DNA of 64,000 nt. Source: Cytidiella melzeri (taxonomy: Eukaryota > Basidiomycota > Agaricomycetes > Polyporales > Irpicaceae). The stretch's first letter is position 1. Every line of letters begins with the position of its first letter. The notes below the pieces were generated by a model. The model saw only the letters and a program-made list of their open reading frames with translations, made no database searches and was not told where the DNA came from. The stretch is from NCBI GenBank assembly GCA_022592445.1, contig JABYQR010000198.1, positions 20,485 to 84,484 of the forward strand, given 5' to 3'. The translations under genes were made by a program, and so were the position numbers. Positions 1 through 9,850 of the stretch are shown here, in pieces.

Positions 1-1
1 T

Positions 2-1552
2 CACCCTCTCAAAGACGATTGGTTTAAGTCTATGAAACTTGAGGTTGATACACTCGAACAACTCGGCACTTGGGAATACTGTATCCCGCCGCCAAATGCC
101 AACATTACTGGTTCTCGCTTCGTCTACAAGACTAAGTACGAACATGGCAAAGTTACTAAACTCAAGTCAAGACTTGTTGCGCAAGGATATTCTCAGCGCG
201 ATGGTATTGATTACTATGCAAACGACTTGTTCGCTCCAGTCGCGCGCATGAGTTCTATGCGACTCATACTCACACTTGCAGCTTCACTACACTTCGAGAT
301 TAACCAACTCGACGTTAAGTCTGCTTACTTATACGGTAAAATTAACGATGATGAAGATCTTTATCTTCGTCCGCCGCCTGGCGACTTACTGCCCAACTTG
401 CCTAAGGGCTGGGTACTTAAATTACGCAAAACTATCTATGGCCTTAAACAAGCCGGACGTCGCTGGTACAAGGTACTATGCGATATACTTTTCCAACTTG
501 GACTTAAGCGTTCAGACTATGATAACGCTGTCTTCTACCTTTATAGGGGAGAAAAACTAATACTAATACTCGCTGTTCATGTCAACGATATTACTCTCTG
601 TACTATCACTTCTGTCGTCGCTGAACAATTTGAGATAGCACTTAGACAACATGTCGAGGTAACAAACGGTGGCACTATCCACTGGATGCTTGGCATGGAA
701 ATCGATTACGACAAAGCCTCTGGTGTTATCAAGCTTCGTCAACGCGATTATATCCAAACTATACTTAAACGAAACAACTTTGACCACGATCATACACGCC
801 GTACGCCTATGATACACGAGCACAACTTAGCCCCCCGTGACTCGAAAGAACCTCGTCAGGACGCTGACGCTATTAAACAATACATGTCTTTAGTCGGTGG
901 TTTACGATACGTTGCTGACTGTACTCGACCAGACGTTGCATACTGCACTGGTCAACTTGCACGATACTTAGCTGACCCTTCTAAGGAACACTTCGCTGCA
1001 GCTAAACAGTGTTACCTATACTTGAAGGGAACGTGCGATTACTGGCTTGTCCTAGGAAACCAAGCAACTACTACTAATACTTCACTTGTCGGATACGCTG
1101 ATTCTGACGGTATGACTACATACGGCAATAAACCAATAATGGGCTACACCTTCACATATAATGACTCGCTTATCTCTTGGTCAAGTAAGCGTGGTTCACT
1201 AGTAACACTATCGGTCACCGAAGCCGAATGATATGCCTTAGCGCATGCGTCAACTGAAGCTATATATCTAAAAGCACTCATTGACGAACTACTTAACTCT
1301 ACTATGGACCCTGTCAAAATGTATACTGACAGTGCATCAACTATTGCCATTGTTAGCTCACCTGACGAGCAACATTCGCAACGGACTAAACACTTCGAGA
1401 TTCGTAAGAATTTCATCAGCAATCATGTACTCAAGAAGTATATAACTATTCATCACATATCTTCTAACGATCAACGTGCTGATACACTTACTAAAGCACT
1501 ACCTCTCGAAAAACTCAAGCACTTCAATGAACTACTTCATATTCGTGCTTGA
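2..1552 (+). pseudogene. Ty1/copia pol 3' part (RT-RNase H), broken
   Basis: The frame is open from base 2, so the element continues left of the window. It encodes the copia-type reverse transcriptase (FAPVAR motif, YGLKQAGRRWY, then the catalytic box) followed by RNase H ending in HIRA. Two lesions are visible. The catalytic box reads HVNDI, where the second copy in this window reads HVDDI, so a catalytic aspartate is replaced by Asn. An in-frame TGA at 1229-1231 interrupts the RNase H domain where the second copy has Leu; the same frame then continues to 1552. The polypurine tract and LTR follow directly. Family assignment is secure; the copy is not functional. Confidence 0.93.
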
Positions 1553-1559
1553 AGGGGAG
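1551..1559 (+). other. polypurine tract of copia copy 1
   Basis: GAAGGGGAG lies directly before the LTR. It is the expected plus-strand primer site, and the same purine run (reverse complement, 44611-44619) borders the 3' LTR of the second copy. Confidence 0.75.
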
Positions 1560-1731
1560 TGTTCGACTATATTAAATTAAGACGCTCAACGTACGGGCGC
1601 TGTAGTTACCGTATATAAGACTAAAACTGATCAATGCAACGACACGCACTTTTGATCCCCAACTCCCACTGTGTGATCCCTCTCAGACTCGCTCTCTCAA
1701 CGCTCTCCACTACTTTCATAGCCTTCTAACA
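1560..1731 (+). repeat. 3' LTR of copia copy 1
   Basis: About 172 bp, beginning TGTTCGACTATATTAA and ending CTTCTAACA. It aligns along its length with the two LTRs at 44441-44610 and 49442-49611 (reverse strand there). It contains a TATATAAG-like segment near 1613 that could be the LTR promoter. Many differences from the other copies are at CpG positions. Confidence 0.9.
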
Positions 1732-2440
1732 TAGATTAGATGTACTCGCTGCTTCACGGTGACACAACCGTGACTAACGATCAAAACCTTTGAATGAAAT
1801 GCCCTGTCCCTCTGTGAAACCCGCAATAGATAAGCCACAACAATTCCTTGTGAGTAACGTAAGTAAGTCATGGGTGAGCTCTTTCACCTTTGCGTGCAAA
1901 GAGGATCCAAATTTGCCTGACTAACTACACGCACCTGCCCTCGTAAACGTGTGAGTCCCTGCCCTGACAAACACAATCTGGAGCCGGATGACAACAAAGT
2001 GGATCCAGCCGGAGCGTTTTTCAAGCCCAATGCAAACCTCATTCCCGTGCAAAACAAGTAAGCAAATTGTATTGGCTAGGATTTCGCCCAATGGTATCTA
2101 TGCACTCTGGACGCAGGTCTTGTAAAATGATACCTCAGCCGTCCGACGCAAACTCGAACGAGTTGATCTAGACGCCCATCACTTGAAAAGCTCATTTTTC
2201 GAGAATTCGTGCCACGTGGGGTATGATCTACCCCCACTCTGACGAAAAAGACCAGATGTTCTGCCTGTCCGCGTTGTGACATTTCGCGCCATCATTTTCT
2301 CGATTTGTAGAGTTATTCTCGCATCAGTTTTTTCCTTTTTCCTTCTACAGCAGGAGCGCTAGCGACTGTCTACGGGAGCTCCGCGACCGTTCTCCATCTC
2401 CCTCTCTCTCTCACAGGCAGAACGTCTGGGTACGGGACTA
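1732..2440. other. no gene recognised
   Basis: Non-repetitive sequence between the copia LTR and the inverted-repeat arm. It holds only short open frames without splice support. A CT-rich patch lies near 2393-2412. Confidence 0.5.
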
Positions 2441-2896
2441 GCAATGTCTGTAGATTGCTGCACATGTACCTGACTAGAATTTTACATCATTTGCCAGCAG
2501 GAGTGGAGTTTGAATTTGAGTCTGGATGACCTTTTTCAGTAGACTGGCCATAAATTGCTCAATTCCACTTCAATTGACAGGATGTTTGTACCAGGATGTT
2601 GCCACAAGATGGGGCTATCCAATTGTGTACTATATTTACAGATACAGCTGTACCCATATGCAGTCTGTAGAAATCAAAAACTGCATTTTGATTGCAAAAG
2701 TGATCTGATACGAAGTAATAAAGGGCTGATAACAAGGCCAGTGTGATGTCATCAGCTGTATTCATTGTTTTTGTTATTGACACTGTATTCTGCCAACAAT
2801 TCCCACACTTTGGGGGACAAAAAGGTCACATCTGAAAAGGCATAAATGTGCTGGAGCACACTGGAACAATTCTTCTTCATTGGTCAGGAATTGTAA
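2441..2896 (+). repeat. left arm of long inverted repeat
   Basis: About 455 bp that is, with small gaps, the reverse complement of 4250-4708. Matching landmarks are GCAATGTCTGTA at the outer end, the GGATAGCCC/GGGGCTATCC core and the GTGCTGGAGCACACTGG block near the inner end. By eye identity is roughly three quarters or more. The arms enclose one complete secreted-protein unit. No transposase frame lies between them, so this may be a non-autonomous element or a large inverted duplication. Confidence 0.85.
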
Positions 2897-2978
2897 CTAT
2901 GCAGGAGTGCTATAAACAAGCTACAGAAGTATTGTACTGTTTGTTGATCCAGCTACCAATAACAGATCTAGCTTCTGT

Positions 2979-3344
2979 CTACTTTGGTCCTAAGCTGTGT
3001 GGGCCCTCAACCTCTTTAACTATGTTGTCAATTGATGGCTCTGTGTTTGGTAGTGAAGGACTATCTGGTACTGGGGCTTTTGCTTCACCTGATTTGCCTA
3101 ATTCTGCATTATAGTATGGCCAGACAAATTCAAACCCTGGCTTGGCTTTGCCTGAAACATCCCTGTCAGACCGGGGAAACTCACTCCTTCTTCTCTCCAA
3201 GCTTGAGGGACTGTCAGAGACAGCTGGATTACTGGATCCTGTGTACGGAGCAGCAGACACAGTCACTGTAAGGAATGTGCCAGTGACAACAGTGGCAAAG
3301 AAGACAAGAGAGGTGGAAAACCGCATGACAGTATGGGATGGCAA
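2979..3344 (-). CDS. small secreted protein, family unit A
   Basis: 121 residues with no recognised domain. The N-terminus MPSHTVMRF leads into a hydrophobic stretch ending VTVSAAPY, a clear secretion signal with likely cleavage after SA. The mature part is short, rich in Ser, Pro and charged residues, has the family segment SLERRRSEFPRSDR, and ends LGPK. It is a paralogue of the genes at 6963 and 8556: the signal peptide, the Arg/Ser segment and the terminal PK are shared and the middle is not. Transcription probably starts below the TATA box at 3762-3768 and crosses several short leader introns, with donors near 3690 and 3564. Small secreted proteins of this kind are often effector candidates in fungi; no function can be read here. 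Confidence 0.75.
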   Translation of the reverse strand: MPSHTVMRFSTSLVFFATVVTGTFLTVTVSAAPYTGSSNPAVSDSPSSLERRRSEFPRSDRDVSGKAKPGFEFVWPYYNAELGKSGEAKAPVPDSPSLPNTEPSIDNIVKEVEGPHSLGPK

Positions 3345-3761
3345 AGAGGGATAACAGGGGTTAAAAAGGGTAGCTGGACAGCCAGCTGTGACAGTGAGCT
3401 CAGTACAGTAAGTGCAATGTGAACAATGTACTCACAGAGTAGTGTAGGATGTCAAAGGGCTCAATGATAACTGGGTTTGAATGGACAATAAGATGGCCAG
3501 CTGTGAGAGCAAGTTCAGTACAGTGGCCCAAAGTTACTGGAACACAACTAACAATTTACTTACCAAATGGAATTTAGACTGTTGAAATGCAATGAAAGGG
3601 TCTGGACAGACAGTAAGCCTGCTAGCTATGATGGCAATATCAGTACAGTGGCCCAAGACAGGTGTAACACAAGCACCAATGGTACTTACCAACCAGTGCT
3701 GAAGCAATGAGAAAACTTGGAGTGGAGAGTGTGCTGGGGTACAAGGAGGGAGGCAAGGGAC
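3345..3761 (-). other. spliced non-coding leader of unit A
   Basis: Read on the minus strand, this stretch repeats a module of short exon plus short intron. GTAAGT or GTGAGT donors lie near 3690, 3564 and 3432, and AG acceptors lie just before blocks resembling CTAGC(T)GTC. The same module occurs above the genes at 6963 and 8556. The first unit-A exon has no ATG, so these exons look like 5' UTR. This is inference from splice consensus and repetition. Confidence 0.6.
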
Positions 3762-3768
3762 TTTATAT
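3762..3768 (-). promoter_or_regulatory. TATA box of unit A
   Basis: ATATAAA on the minus strand, in the shared block ACAAGAGATATAAA that recurs upstream of unit C at 7794-7800. Confidence 0.65.
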
Positions 3769-4207
3769 CTCTTGTGATCTATGCACAGTGCGGATGCAGT
3801 TGAAACAGTGCACAGCTGAGAATTCTAATAGGGGGTGAAAAGGTCTTGGATGGTAACACCTGAACTGCCCCATCCTCATAACAACTGCAGGCTGTGTAAT
3901 GCATGATGAAGCCTTGATTGATGCTTGCTATGCAATGAAGCTGAATGAAGCATGGCTGTGTGATATGCCATGTCTGTGTTTCAACACTGCTTTGTTTTAG
4001 AGCAGACCTGCCCATATGTACAAAAATGGTGTTTGATCTGTATCAGGCAGTGCAGTCTTACACAGAACTTCATTGCTCTCACATATGCCAAACAGCCTGA
4101 GAGCTTGCTTGACTAGAGGTGCACCCTGCAACATTGCTATAATCAAGCAACAGTAGTTATAAATACTAATTTGAATACCAAGAACAGAAATATCTTCTCA
4201 ACACTGT
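3769..4207 (-). repeat. shared upstream spacer of the secreted-protein units
   Basis: This segment is repeated, diverged, at about 6490-6960 and 7801-8560. Shared phrases include AACTGCAGGCTGTG, the block around CATGATGAAGCCTTGAT, and GTTTGATCTGTATCAGGCAG. The duplicated unit therefore includes promoter and intergenic DNA, not only the gene. Confidence 0.7.
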
Positions 4208-4249
4208 CTACTTTGGGCCTGAATTCCAGCTCTTGAGATCTTTTGTTAT
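4208..4249 (-). pseudogene. truncated 3' end of another secreted-protein unit
   Basis: Read on the minus strand this is the end of a family reading frame, ...GPK then TAG, in the context CTACTTTGGG that marks the stop codon of the genes at 2979, 6963 and 8556. Upstream sequence is lost exactly where the right inverted-repeat arm begins (4250). A fifth unit was therefore cut by arrival of that arm. Confidence 0.65.
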
Positions 4250-4708
4250 TACAATTCCTGTAGAATGAAGAAGAATTGTTCCAGTGTGCTCCAGCACATT
4301 AATGCTTTTTCAGATGTGACCCTTTTGTCTCCCAAAGTGTGGGAATTTGATGGGAGAATACAGACAGTAACAGTCTCAATATCAAAGCAATGAATGCAGT
4401 TGATGGCATCACGCAGACATTGTTATGAGCCCTTTCTAACTTTGTATCAGATCGCTTTTGCAAACAAAATGCACTTTTTAAATCTTACAGACTGCATATG
4501 GGTACAAACCTGTACAAATTATACATCATTGGATAGCCCTATCTTGAGCAGCATCCTGGCACAGTATCCTGTCAATTGAAATGGAACTGAGCAAGTTATG
4601 GCCAGCCTACTGAAAAAAGTCACTCAGACTCAGATTCAAACTCCACTTTTGCTGGCACATGATGTCAAATTATCGCCAGATACATGTACAGCAATGTACA
4701 GACATTGC
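4250..4708 (-). repeat. right arm of long inverted repeat
   Basis: Reverse-complement partner of 2441-2896. Its inner end abuts the truncated family stop codon at 4208; its outer end runs into unrecognised sequence. No convincing target-site duplication is visible at the outer ends. Confidence 0.85.
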
Positions 4709-5700
4709 TTGCTCTCTGAACAAGGAATACAATCAGAACACATGCCACAAGTATTGTTGGCTCTGAGCAAGACTTCCAAGTAGTTTGAAAGCTAACAAAG
4801 CATTCTCAACCCCTACATTCTTAGACAAAGGAAACTGATAGTTGCATCAGCAGTGAGCACTTTATCTGATAGTCATACAAAGTTTCACAACCATCAGTTG
4901 CTCTCTAAGCAGGATTCACAATTAGAACACAGCCTGTGGCAGTTTCAGTGGAGATGAGGCAGTTCAGACATCAACAGGACACATGTAACATGTTTTGGGA
5001 GTTGATCTGATGAGACACCCTAAAGCCCTTCATTCTTGTCGCCATCTGGGATCAACAGTGAACACTGCACAAGATTAATGATAAGATATGAGGCTCCTTG
5101 CTACCATTGGTGACCACATTTATCAATGTATGGCTCCTTTCCTACAACCAAACTGATCAACTGTAGAACAGTCACTTTATCCCAGATCAAGTTGCTTATC
5201 AAAGGTGTCACCAATAGCAAATGCCCTTACTACCGTCAATATTCCTGGCCAGATTATTTGGCAAGGTTCTTACTGGGAACAAAACTGTTTAATGAGGTTC
5301 TTATTGGTAAAAAAAAGTCACAGGCTCAAGTGACTATTTCAGGCTATATGACTTATTCAATTTGCTATCAGTAACATAATCACCTGTAACCTGCTCCTGG
5401 AGTTTACCCTGATTGTATCTAGATTAGTTGACATAGTTCAACACCATTAAGAGAAGACACATGTCAAACAACCTTTATTTCTATGCTCTACTCCACCAAC
5501 TTGTTTCAATTCTATACTCACATCCATTGTTGCACTTCAAACAACACAGCACAGTCCTCCTCCTTTCCTGAATGATTGTGTGCTCCAGTGAAGACAAATC
5601 ACCAGCTTACTATACATTACTCATCATAGAAGCCATTCACAACAAAATTGCTTAGTCAAGCGGCTACCAGCAGCAAGTTTACTTACAAATCTAGCTCAAA
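4709..5700. other. no gene recognised
   Basis: AT-rich sequence between the inverted repeat and the broken unit B. An 82-residue open frame at 5126-5374 has no domain, no splice context and no relative in the window. Confidence 0.45.
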
Positions 5701-5714
5701 AAGTGATATTTCAA

Positions 5715-6110
5715 TCAACATTCAGAAATATGTACTTGCTGCTTCCCAGCCTTGCTAAAGCTAGCTCTAGTAAGCAATGACTCTGGCTTTGAGTAGAGCA
5801 GAGGAGAATTGTTTGGTACAGGGGTCATTGCTTCACCTAAAACAAATAAAAACCTGTATGGACCGGTGATAAGCAGATTGTAGGTATATGATAGGCACCT
5901 ATACTCTTTATCATCTGAAACAGAGACATAAGGCCAGGGAAGGTAAAACTTGCTCCTCATTCTCTCTGGGGGTGTTGAAGGAAGTTGGATTGCTGGACCC
6001 TGCACTGTTATGCAGAGCAGCAGACACAGTAGCTGTATGGATGCACTAATGAAAACAGGGGCAAATAAAACAAGAGAGGTAGAGAACCACATGACAATAT
6101 AGAACGTCAA
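5715..6110 (-). pseudogene. secreted-protein family unit B, broken
   Basis: The start resembles unit A (MTFYIVMWFSTSLVLFAPV). The frame is lost inside the signal peptide: sequence equivalent to VSAAPY lies in another frame around 6020-6030, and the open frame runs through unrelated residues afterwards. The Arg/Ser segment survives as ERMRSKF. Its upstream block, with a degraded TATA site near 6477, repeats the family pattern. It is best read as a decayed paralogue rather than a working gene. Confidence 0.6.
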
Positions 6111-6962
6111 AGGGCAGTGTTGAAAAAGACGGCAAAACAGCTAGCTGTAACAATAATATAAAGTAAGTGTAATGTCACCAACCATGTACCTACTGAGCAG
6201 TGTAGGATGTTGGAAGGACATGTATTGGATAGATGACAGGAAGCTACTGATAAGAACAAGTTCCATACAATGACCCAAAGCAGATGTCACACAAACAGCA
6301 ATGTACATACCAAACAAGGTGTAGGCTGTCAAAGGGCACAGAAATGGGTTGCACAGACAGAAGACTGATTATCATGGCAAAACCAGTACAGAAACCCAAA
6401 ACAGGTATATCCCAAACACCACCAGTGCTTGTGAAGCAGCAAGAACTTGCAGTGTACAAGGATGGTGGCAAGAATCTGTGTATACCTTGTGGCTCATGTG
6501 TCTTGCAGTGCTGATGTGGGTCTTCTAACCTATGTGCATTGCAGTGCTGACGCAACTGAATTAGCATGAATCTAAAAATAATGATAGGATTTGGAAAGGT
6601 CTTGCATGGCAACTTCTGAACTGCCTCATTCTCATAGCAGCTGCTGGCTGTGTTCTGCACATCATGATGAAGCCTTGATTGATGCCTACTACTCAATGAA
6701 GTTTCATGAAGCATGGCTGTGTGACATGCATCTATCTTTCTTTCAATGCTGTCCTATATCAGACTTGCCCATATGTACAAAAGGATGGTGTCTGATCTGT
6801 ATCAGGCAGCACAGCCCTTTCTGATTGTCTTACACAGAGCTTTGATTGCTATCTCATACACCACACAGCCTGAGAACTTGCTACAATTGAGCTATGAACA
6901 AGCTACAAAATTTTTCAATGCTAATTCAGATACCAAAAACAAAATTTCCTTCTGAATGCTGT

Positions 6963-7385
6963 CTACTTTGGGGTACGAAACTTGCTGAGAAGGCCCATGC
7001 CTTTATTGCCATCTTTCTGGCCAGCTGGTAACTCTGAGTATGGTGGTGGTGGACTTTGTGGTGCAGAGGGCCCAGAGGCCTTTGCTTCCCCTGGTGCTTT
7101 GTGTTGCTCAGCTGCCTTTGGGATGAAAGTAAACGATGGCTGGCCATAACTTGCAAAATTTGGCCCTTTGTACTTTTCACCTACTGTATAGACATATGGA
7201 TCAGACCGTGTAAACTTGCTCCTTGTTCTCTTCAAGCTGTAGGGGTTGTCCGGAAAAGTTGGATTGCCTGATTCTGCACTGTTGTAGGGAGCAGCAGACA
7301 CAGCTGCCACGTGGAATGTACCAGCAACCACAGCGGCAAATAAAACAAGAGAGGTGGAGAACCGCATGACAGGATGGGATGGCAA
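6963..7385 (-). CDS. small secreted protein, family unit C
   Basis: 140 residues. MPSHPVMRFSTSLVLFAAVV starts a signal peptide that ends AVSAAPY. The family segment SLKRTRSKFTRSDPYVY follows, then a Gly/Lys/Pro-rich part with PQSPPPPYSELP and the family end FRTPK. No catalytic motif is visible and no cysteine remains in the mature part, so this is not a disulfide-knotted effector type. The upstream block repeats the leader introns and TATA box of units A and D. Confidence 0.78.
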   Translation of the reverse strand: MPSHPVMRFSTSLVLFAAVVAGTFHVAAVSAAPYNSAESGNPTFPDNPYSLKRTRSKFTRSDPYVYTVGEKYKGPNFASYGQPSFTFIPKAAEQHKAPGEAKASGPSAPQSPPPPYSELPAGQKDGNKGMGLLSKFRTPK

Positions 7386-7800
7386 AGAGGGATAACAGGG
7401 GTTGGAAAAAATAGCTGGACAGCTGGCTGCGACTATGAGTTCAGTACAGCAAGTGCAATGTGAACAACAATGTACTTACAGAGTAATGTAGGATATTGAT
7501 GGGCCAGGTGATACCAGGAGGTGGATAGATGGTAAGATGGCTAGCTGAAAGAACAAGCTCAGTACAGTGACCCAAAGTGACTGCACCATTACTTACCAAA
7601 TGGAATGTATGCTGTTCAAATACAATGAGAGGCCTTGGATAGATAGTAAGATGGCTGGCTATGATGGCAAAATCAGTAAAGTGACCCAAGACAGCTGCAA
7701 AACAAACACAAATGTACTTACCAACCAGTGCTGAAGCAATGAGAAAACCTGGAGTGGAGAGTGTGCTAGAGTACAAGGAGAGTGGCAAGGTAGTTTATAT
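7386..7800 (-). other. spliced leader and TATA box of unit C
   Basis: A TATA box (minus strand ATATAAA, 7794-7800) is followed by repeated short exon/intron modules with GTAAGT donors near 7720, 7600 and 7480. The exon preceding the first donor matches that of unit A (TTCAGCACTGGTTG). ORFs read across these exons stop quickly, supporting a non-coding leader. Confidence 0.6.
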
Positions 7801-7890
7801 CTCTTGTGGTCTGTGTGCAGTGCTGATACAAGTGAAACAGAACCCATTCTACAAGTAATTCTGATAGGGGGTGAAAAGGTCTTGGGTGGT

Positions 7891-8320
7891 AACATCTGAA
7901 CTGCCTCATCTAATAACAACTGCAGGCTGTGTTCTGCACACCATGATGAAACCTTGATAGATGCATGGTCAAAGACAAAGCTAGATCAAGTGTGGCTGTG
8001 TGACATGTGTACATTTTTGTTTTGACACTGCTTAACATCTGAACTGCCTCATTCTCCTAACAACTGCAGGCTGTGTTCTGCACACCATGATGAAACCTTG
8101 ATAGATGCATAGTCACACACAAAGCTATATCAAGTGTGGCTGTGTGACATGTGTACATTTTTGTTTTGACACTGCTTAACATCTGAACTGCCTCATTCTC
8201 CTAACAACTGCAGGCTGTGTTCTGCACACCATGATGAAACCTTGATAGATGCATAGTCACACACAAAGCTATATCAAGTGTGGCTGTGTGACATGTGTAC
8301 ATGTTTGTTTGAACACTGCT
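7891..8320. repeat. three tandem copies of a ~144 bp repeat
   Basis: Copies start at 7891, 8034 and 8178 with AACATCTGAACTGCCTCAT and run to about 8320. Copies 2 and 3 are nearly identical; copy 1 is slightly diverged. The repeat is part of the shared upstream spacer of the secreted-protein units, where unit A and the broken unit B have a single copy. Confidence 0.9.
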
Positions 8321-8555
8321 TAACACCAGACCTGCATGCATGCACAACATCATGGTGTTTGATCTGTATCAGGCAGTACAGCCCATTCCAGCTGTTTCAT
8401 GATACAGAACTTGGTTGCTATCACATACACAAAACAGTCTGAGAACTTGTTCAACTAGAGTCTAGAGGTCTACTGTGCAACAGTGCTACAAACCAGCTAC
8501 AGAACTTTGTACACTAATACAGATACCAATAACAGAGTTACTTTCTGGATACTGT

Positions 8556-9266
8556 CTACTTTGGGCGTGAGGAACCCTCTGTCCAGGCCTTTGCAATTTT
8601 TCCCAGATTTACAATTGGCAATGGTCTGACTGGCTTTGGCTGTAGCAGTTCAGGAAAAGTTGTTTTAGGACCCTGTGCTTGTTGTGGTAGGCCTCTGTGT
8701 CGATACTCCACTTGCTTTTGAGATCTCCCAGCTGCAGGTGGTTGCCTTTGCTGAGCCACAGGTTGTTGCCTTTGCTGAGTTGCAGGTTCTTGCCTTTGCT
8801 GAGCCACAGGTTGTTGCTTTTGCCGAGCCGCAGCTTGTTGCCTTTGCTGAGCCTCAGCTTGTTTCCTGTGGTAAGCAATGTATTGCTGCCTGAGCTTAAA
8901 GTCACGAAGATGCTGCTCCCTCTCAGCCTCAGCCTGTCGTTGCCTTTGATGTTCCTGATCCTCAAGGAATTGCTTTGCATATCGATGAGCATCAACTGCT
9001 TTCATCCCCTTTCTCTCAAGTTCATATTGTAACCTTGCAAGATCTGCAGCCATGATTTTATCCCTCTGCTCCTTTGCTTCCTTACTGGTGCCACTGGGGT
9101 CAGCCCAATAGACATAGGGAGCAGACCGGGGGAACTGGCTCCTTGTTCTCTCCAAGCTGTAGGAATCGCTGGAGGAACTGTCGTATGGAGCAGCAGAGAC
9201 AGTTGCTGCATGGAATGTGCCAGCAACAACAGCAGCAAATAAAGCGAGAGAGGTGGAGAGGCGCAT
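8556..9266 (-). CDS. secreted Gln-rich protein, family unit D
   Basis: 236 residues from the ATG at 9266. An upstream in-frame ATG at 9335 lies before a probable 3' splice site and is therefore intronic. The signal peptide MRLSTSLALFAAVVAGTF ends near VSAAPY. Next come SLERTRSQFPRSAPYVYW, then a charged, probably coiled-coil stretch (about residues 55-135), then about 60 residues of degenerate repeats built on AQQRQ(Q/E)P, and a basic tail ending SSRPK. It is much longer than units A and C because of the helical and Gln-rich part. Gln-rich secreted repeats can mediate self-assembly or adhesion in other proteins; that is only a possibility here. Confidence 0.8.
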   Translation of the reverse strand: MRLSTSLALFAAVVAGTFHAATVSAAPYDSSSSDSYSLERTRSQFPRSAPYVYWADPSGTSKEAKEQRDKIMAADLARLQYELERKGMKAVDAHRYAKQFLEDQEHQRQRQAEAEREQHLRDFKLRQQYIAYHRKQAEAQQRQQAAARQKQQPVAQQRQEPATQQRQQPVAQQRQPPAAGRSQKQVEYRHRGLPQQAQGPKTTFPELLQPKPVRPLPIVNLGKIAKAWTEGSSRPK

Positions 9267-9724
9267 GATGGTATGAGATTGTGAAGGGTGATAGAAGAGG
9301 TTGGATAAGGCAGTAGGACAGCTAGCTGTGACCATAAATTCAGTCCAGTGATCTAAAGGGAGAGCAATGTGGAAATGTACTTACTGAGCAGTGTGGGATG
9401 ACAAAGAGCTGGGTGATAACAAGGGGTTTGAGGAGATGGTAAGACAGCTAATTGTGAGAACAAGTTCAGTACAGTGACCCAAAGCAGGTGCAACACAAGC
9501 AACAATGTACTTACCAAACAGAATGTAGGCTGTTGTCAAAGGGTAGTGGAAGGGTTTTGATAAGAGGTAGGATGGCTAGCTGTAAAGACAGATTCAGTAC
9601 AGTGACCCAAGGCAAGTGCCACTCACACAACAAAGGTACTTACTGACCAGCGCTGGAACAATGGGAAAACCTGGATAGAAGAGTATGTGCTGAGGTGGCA
9701 TTGTGGTGGCAAGGGAGTTTATAT
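9267..9724 (-). other. spliced leader and TATA box of unit D
   Basis: The clearest copy of the leader. The TATA box is at 9718-9724. Donors GTAAGTAC follow GCGCTGGTCA, TTCTGTTTG and CACACTGCTCA. The introns end TTTACAG, ACAATTAG and GGTCACAG, each followed by a CTAGC/CTGTC-type exon start. All three introns contain a version of GGGTCACTGTACTGAA shortly before the acceptor. Exons and introns are each roughly 70-95 bp. The ATG at 9266 is the only ATG after the last acceptor. Confidence 0.65.
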
Positions 9725-9850
9725 CTTGCCTGAAAACATAGGGATCAATGAAAGTCCACATGCCCCAGATAACAACATGTGAACTGCCCCATCCTGATAA
9801 CAACTGCAGGCTGTGGTGTGAGCATGCCAGTGGTGATGAAGGCTCAGTCA

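Noticed and set aside
8675..9032. Plus-strand ORFs with Leu/Pro or Val/Ala repeats
   Set aside because: They are the reverse frames of the Gln-rich repeat of secreted unit D.
9267..9335. Upstream ATG extending secreted unit D by 23 residues
   Set aside because: It lies before a GGTCACAG splice acceptor shared with the other units, and the extension would bury the signal peptide.
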